From Peromyscus leucopus (Eukaryota > Chordata > Mammalia > Rodentia > Cricetidae): 64,000 nucleotides of DNA. Each line of letters opens with the position of its first letter. Positions within the stretch are counted from its first letter, which is position 1. The translations under genes were made by a program, and so were the position numbers. The DNA is taken from NCBI RefSeq assembly GCF_004664715.2, contig NC_051067.1, positions 70,649,942 to 70,713,941 on the forward strand, read 5' to 3'. This document shows positions 62,008 through 64,000 of this stretch, in pieces. The notes beneath the pieces are model-generated. The model had not been told where the DNA came from, did no database searches, and saw only the letters and a list, made by a program, of their open reading frames with translations.

Positions 62008-62950
62008 CCTCCATGATTCTGTGGGTTGTAGTCTGATTGTTCTTTGTTTTATATCTAGAATCCACTTATGAGTGAGTACATACCATGATTGTCTTTCTGG
62101 GTTTGGGTTACCTCACTCAGGATGATTTTTTTCTAGTTCCATCCATTTGCCTGCAAATTTCATGCTTTCATTGTTTTTCTCTGCTGAGTAGTACTCCATT
62201 GTGTATATGTACCACATTTTTTTCATTCATTTTTCAGTTGACAGGCATCTAGGTTGTTTCCAGGTTCTGGCTATTACAAATAGTGCTGCTATGAACATAG
62301 TTGAGCATGTATCTTTATGGTGTGAATCAGCATTCCTTGGCTATATGCCCAAGAGTGGGATGGCTGGGTCTTGAGGTAGTTCGATTCCTAATTTTCTGAG
62401 AAACCGCCATACTGATTTCCACAGTGGTTGTACAAGTTTACATTCCCACCAACAGTGGAGGAGTGTTCCCTTTGCTCCACATCCTCACCAACATTGACTG
62501 TCATTGGTGTTTTTGATCGTAGCCATTCTGACAGGTGTAAGGTTAGGTATCTCAGAGTCCTTTTGATTTTGCATTTCTCTAATGATTAAGAATGTTGAGC
62601 ATTTCTTTAAATGCCTTTCAGCCATTTGTGATTCTTGTTTTGTGAATTCTCTGTTTAGCTCTTTAGCCCATTTTTTAATTGGACTGTTTAGTATTTTGAT
62701 GTCTAGTTTCTTGTTCTTTATATACTGTGGAGATCAATCCTCTGTCCGATGTGGGGTTGGTGAAGATCTTTTCCCATTCTGTTGGCTGTCTTTTTGTCTT
62801 ATTGACTGTGTCTTTTGCCCTGCAAAAGCTTCTCAATTTCGAGAGGTCCCATTTATTAATTGTTGTGCTCAGGGTCTGTGCTGTTGGTGTTATATTTAGG
62901 AATAGCATATTCATTATTGTGCTTTTGTGTGTTAGTTTGAATTCTAGGAT
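62008..62950 (-). mobile_element. L1 ORF2 C-terminal fragment, antisense
   Basis: The plus strand is the reverse complement of the end of rodent L1 ORF2. Landmarks are ttacctcactcaggatgatt, gagtagtactccattgtgta, gattccatttcccac-type text at 62415 and gatgtggggttggtgaagat. On the minus strand 62675-62914 encodes recognisable ORF2p text (KRQPTEWEKIFTNPTSD) in one frame, with breaks elsewhere. Both the 3' UTR/poly(A) and the 5' part are missing, so it is a dead fragment. Confidence 0.9.
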
Positions 62951-63107
62951 AATAGCTATTTAGCTGCAAGTAAGATTTCATTCTAGTCTGCTTTCTGGTA
63001 TGTTTGAATAGACAGTTGGCAGCTTGTTCTCTTCAGGCTTGGCCTTCTTTTTTCATCCAAAGAAGAACGTTCTTTTATTTCAGAATATGTTCTTTTCTAG
63101 AAGAAAA

Positions 63108-63228
63108 GTATGATGGCTGACACCCGTAGCCTCAGCACTTTGGAGGCTGAGGCAGGAGGATTGAGGACAGGTAGCATTACATAGTGAGTACCTTGGGTTA
63201 CAGAGTGAGACCCTGAACTCAAAAAGGA
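63108..63228 (+). repeat. Old 7SL-derived SINE (B1-like), sense
   Basis: gatggctgacacccgtagcc, tcagcactttggaggctgag, gcaggaggattgagg, gttacagagtgagaccctga. Confidence 0.65.
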
Positions 63229-63427
63229 AAAAAATGTACTATCTTCCTTGTCTTCAAATACTGTCAACTCATTCAATTTTCTTCTCTAACTATGATTTAG
63301 GTGTATGAGACTTTCATTTTGTTTTTCATGTCTTCTATTTGTTTTGTGTGTGTGCTTATATTATGGAAGCTAGCTGTTTTCATATTTATGCTTATTGTTT
63401 ATCTAGTGAGTTAAAAAAGTTCAGTCT

Positions 63428-63585
63428 AAACTGGGCGGTGATGGTGCACCCCTTTAATCCCAGCACTCTGGAGGCAGAGGCAGGAGGATCTCTGTGAGTT
63501 CAAGGCCAGCCTAGTCTACAGAGCAAGTCCAGCCAGGACTGTTATACAGAGAAACCCTGTCTTGTGGGGAAAAAACCAAAAAGGT
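63428..63585 (+). repeat. Full-length B1 SINE, sense
   Basis: actgggcggtgatggtgcac, ctttaatcccagcactctgg, gttcaaggccagcctagtct, agaaaccctgtcttg. Confidence 0.93.
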
Positions 63586-63696
63586 TTCACCCTAAACCAT
63601 CTGTAGATCACTACCCATTTTCATTCATGTTTTTGAGAAGATGGATTCGTTGATTCATTTTTAATTTTCACTTTGTATTTTATTTCATGGTATTCT

Positions 63697-63857
63697 CCCC
63701 CCCCCCCCCTTTTGATACAGGGTTTCTCTGTGTAACTGCCCTGGCTTTCCTGGAACTTGTTTTGTAGACCAGGCTGGCCTCAAATTCAGAGATCCACCTG
63801 CCTCTGCCTCCCACATGCTGGGATTAAAGGTGTCCACCACCATGCTCTGCTCCATTT
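63697..63857 (-). repeat. Full-length B1 SINE, antisense, with poly(C) edge
   Basis: A C run (63697-63709) precedes ttttgatacagggtttctct, gtagaccaggctggcctcaa, gctgggattaaaggtgtcca. Confidence 0.93.
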
Positions 63858-64000
63858 TTTTCTTTAACCAATTTGTTTTTATTTGTGTATGTGTGTGCAT
63901 GCTTGTCTCTTATGCATATGTAGATGTTGGAAGATGGCTTGAAGTTCCTTCTCTCCTTACACTATGTTGGTACCTCAGATTGTCAGGATTGGCAGCAAGT

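Larger units (their letters stand above)
56797..64000 (+). other. MLLT10: MLLT10 intron 3, partial
   Basis: It starts with GTAAGG and runs off the window. I looked for the next AF10 exon (CELCPHKDGA) and did not find it. It is filled with SINEs and L1 pieces, listed separately. Confidence 0.85.

Noticed and set aside
62675..62914. 79-residue minus-strand frame
   Set aside because: It is a dead L1 ORF2 fragment, not a host gene.

Overview
The window looks like the nuclear genome of a muroid rodent. It is full of B1, B2, B4 and ID-type SINEs, rodent L1 pieces and a mys-like endogenous retrovirus LTR. The LTR and the B1 subtype near 59.5 kb make a cricetid (hamster, vole or deer-mouse group) more likely than mouse or rat, but this is a judgement from memory. 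Nothing prokaryotic or viral dominates. Only two protein-coding loci can be supported. SKIDA1 (SKI/DACH domain containing 1) lies on the minus strand, with its whole coding region in one exon at 32371-35118. The 5' end of MLLT10 (AF10) lies on the plus strand, with coding exons at 52159-52318 and 56717-56796. The two genes are divergent, as I recall them being in human 10p12.

Layout. (1) 1-9.7 kb: gene-free, dense SINEs, plus a three-level nested insertion (RMER1-like repeat, then ERV LTR, then L1) that contains an expanded G/C-skewed minisatellite. (2) 9.7-53.3 kb: about 43.5 kb with no confident SINE and only one L1 3'-end remnant (47.5 kb). It holds AT-rich stretches that look like conserved non-coding DNA and five separate CpG-rich blocks (about 13.0-15.6, 18.0-18.9, 26.3-28.6, 43.0-45.0 and 51.3-52.7 kb), plus the GC-rich SKIDA1 coding exon. 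This is the usual look of a developmental-regulator locus under long-range control. (3) 53.3-64 kb: MLLT10 introns, again packed with SINEs and L1 fragments.

SKIDA1 encodes an intact 915-residue nuclear protein with an N-terminal SKI/SNO/DAC domain, three poly-alanine tracts, a 16-residue histidine tract and a long acidic/serine stretch. Its non-coding first exon is probably in the 43-44 kb CpG island; a candidate splice donor (43006) and acceptor (35228) are given. MLLT10 is represented by residues 1-80, which contain all eight zinc ligands of the first PHD finger. Its first, non-coding exon ends at 51964 and carries a short upstream reading frame that, after splicing, overlaps the main start codon.

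The CpG islands at 13-15.6 kb and 26-28.6 kb have promoter-like features (splice-donor consensus sequences, a YY1-type motif) but no gene I can name with confidence. No CRISPR, operon or novel multi-gene system is present. The most notable signals are the SINE desert, the orphan CpG islands and the overlapping MLLT10 upstream ORF.
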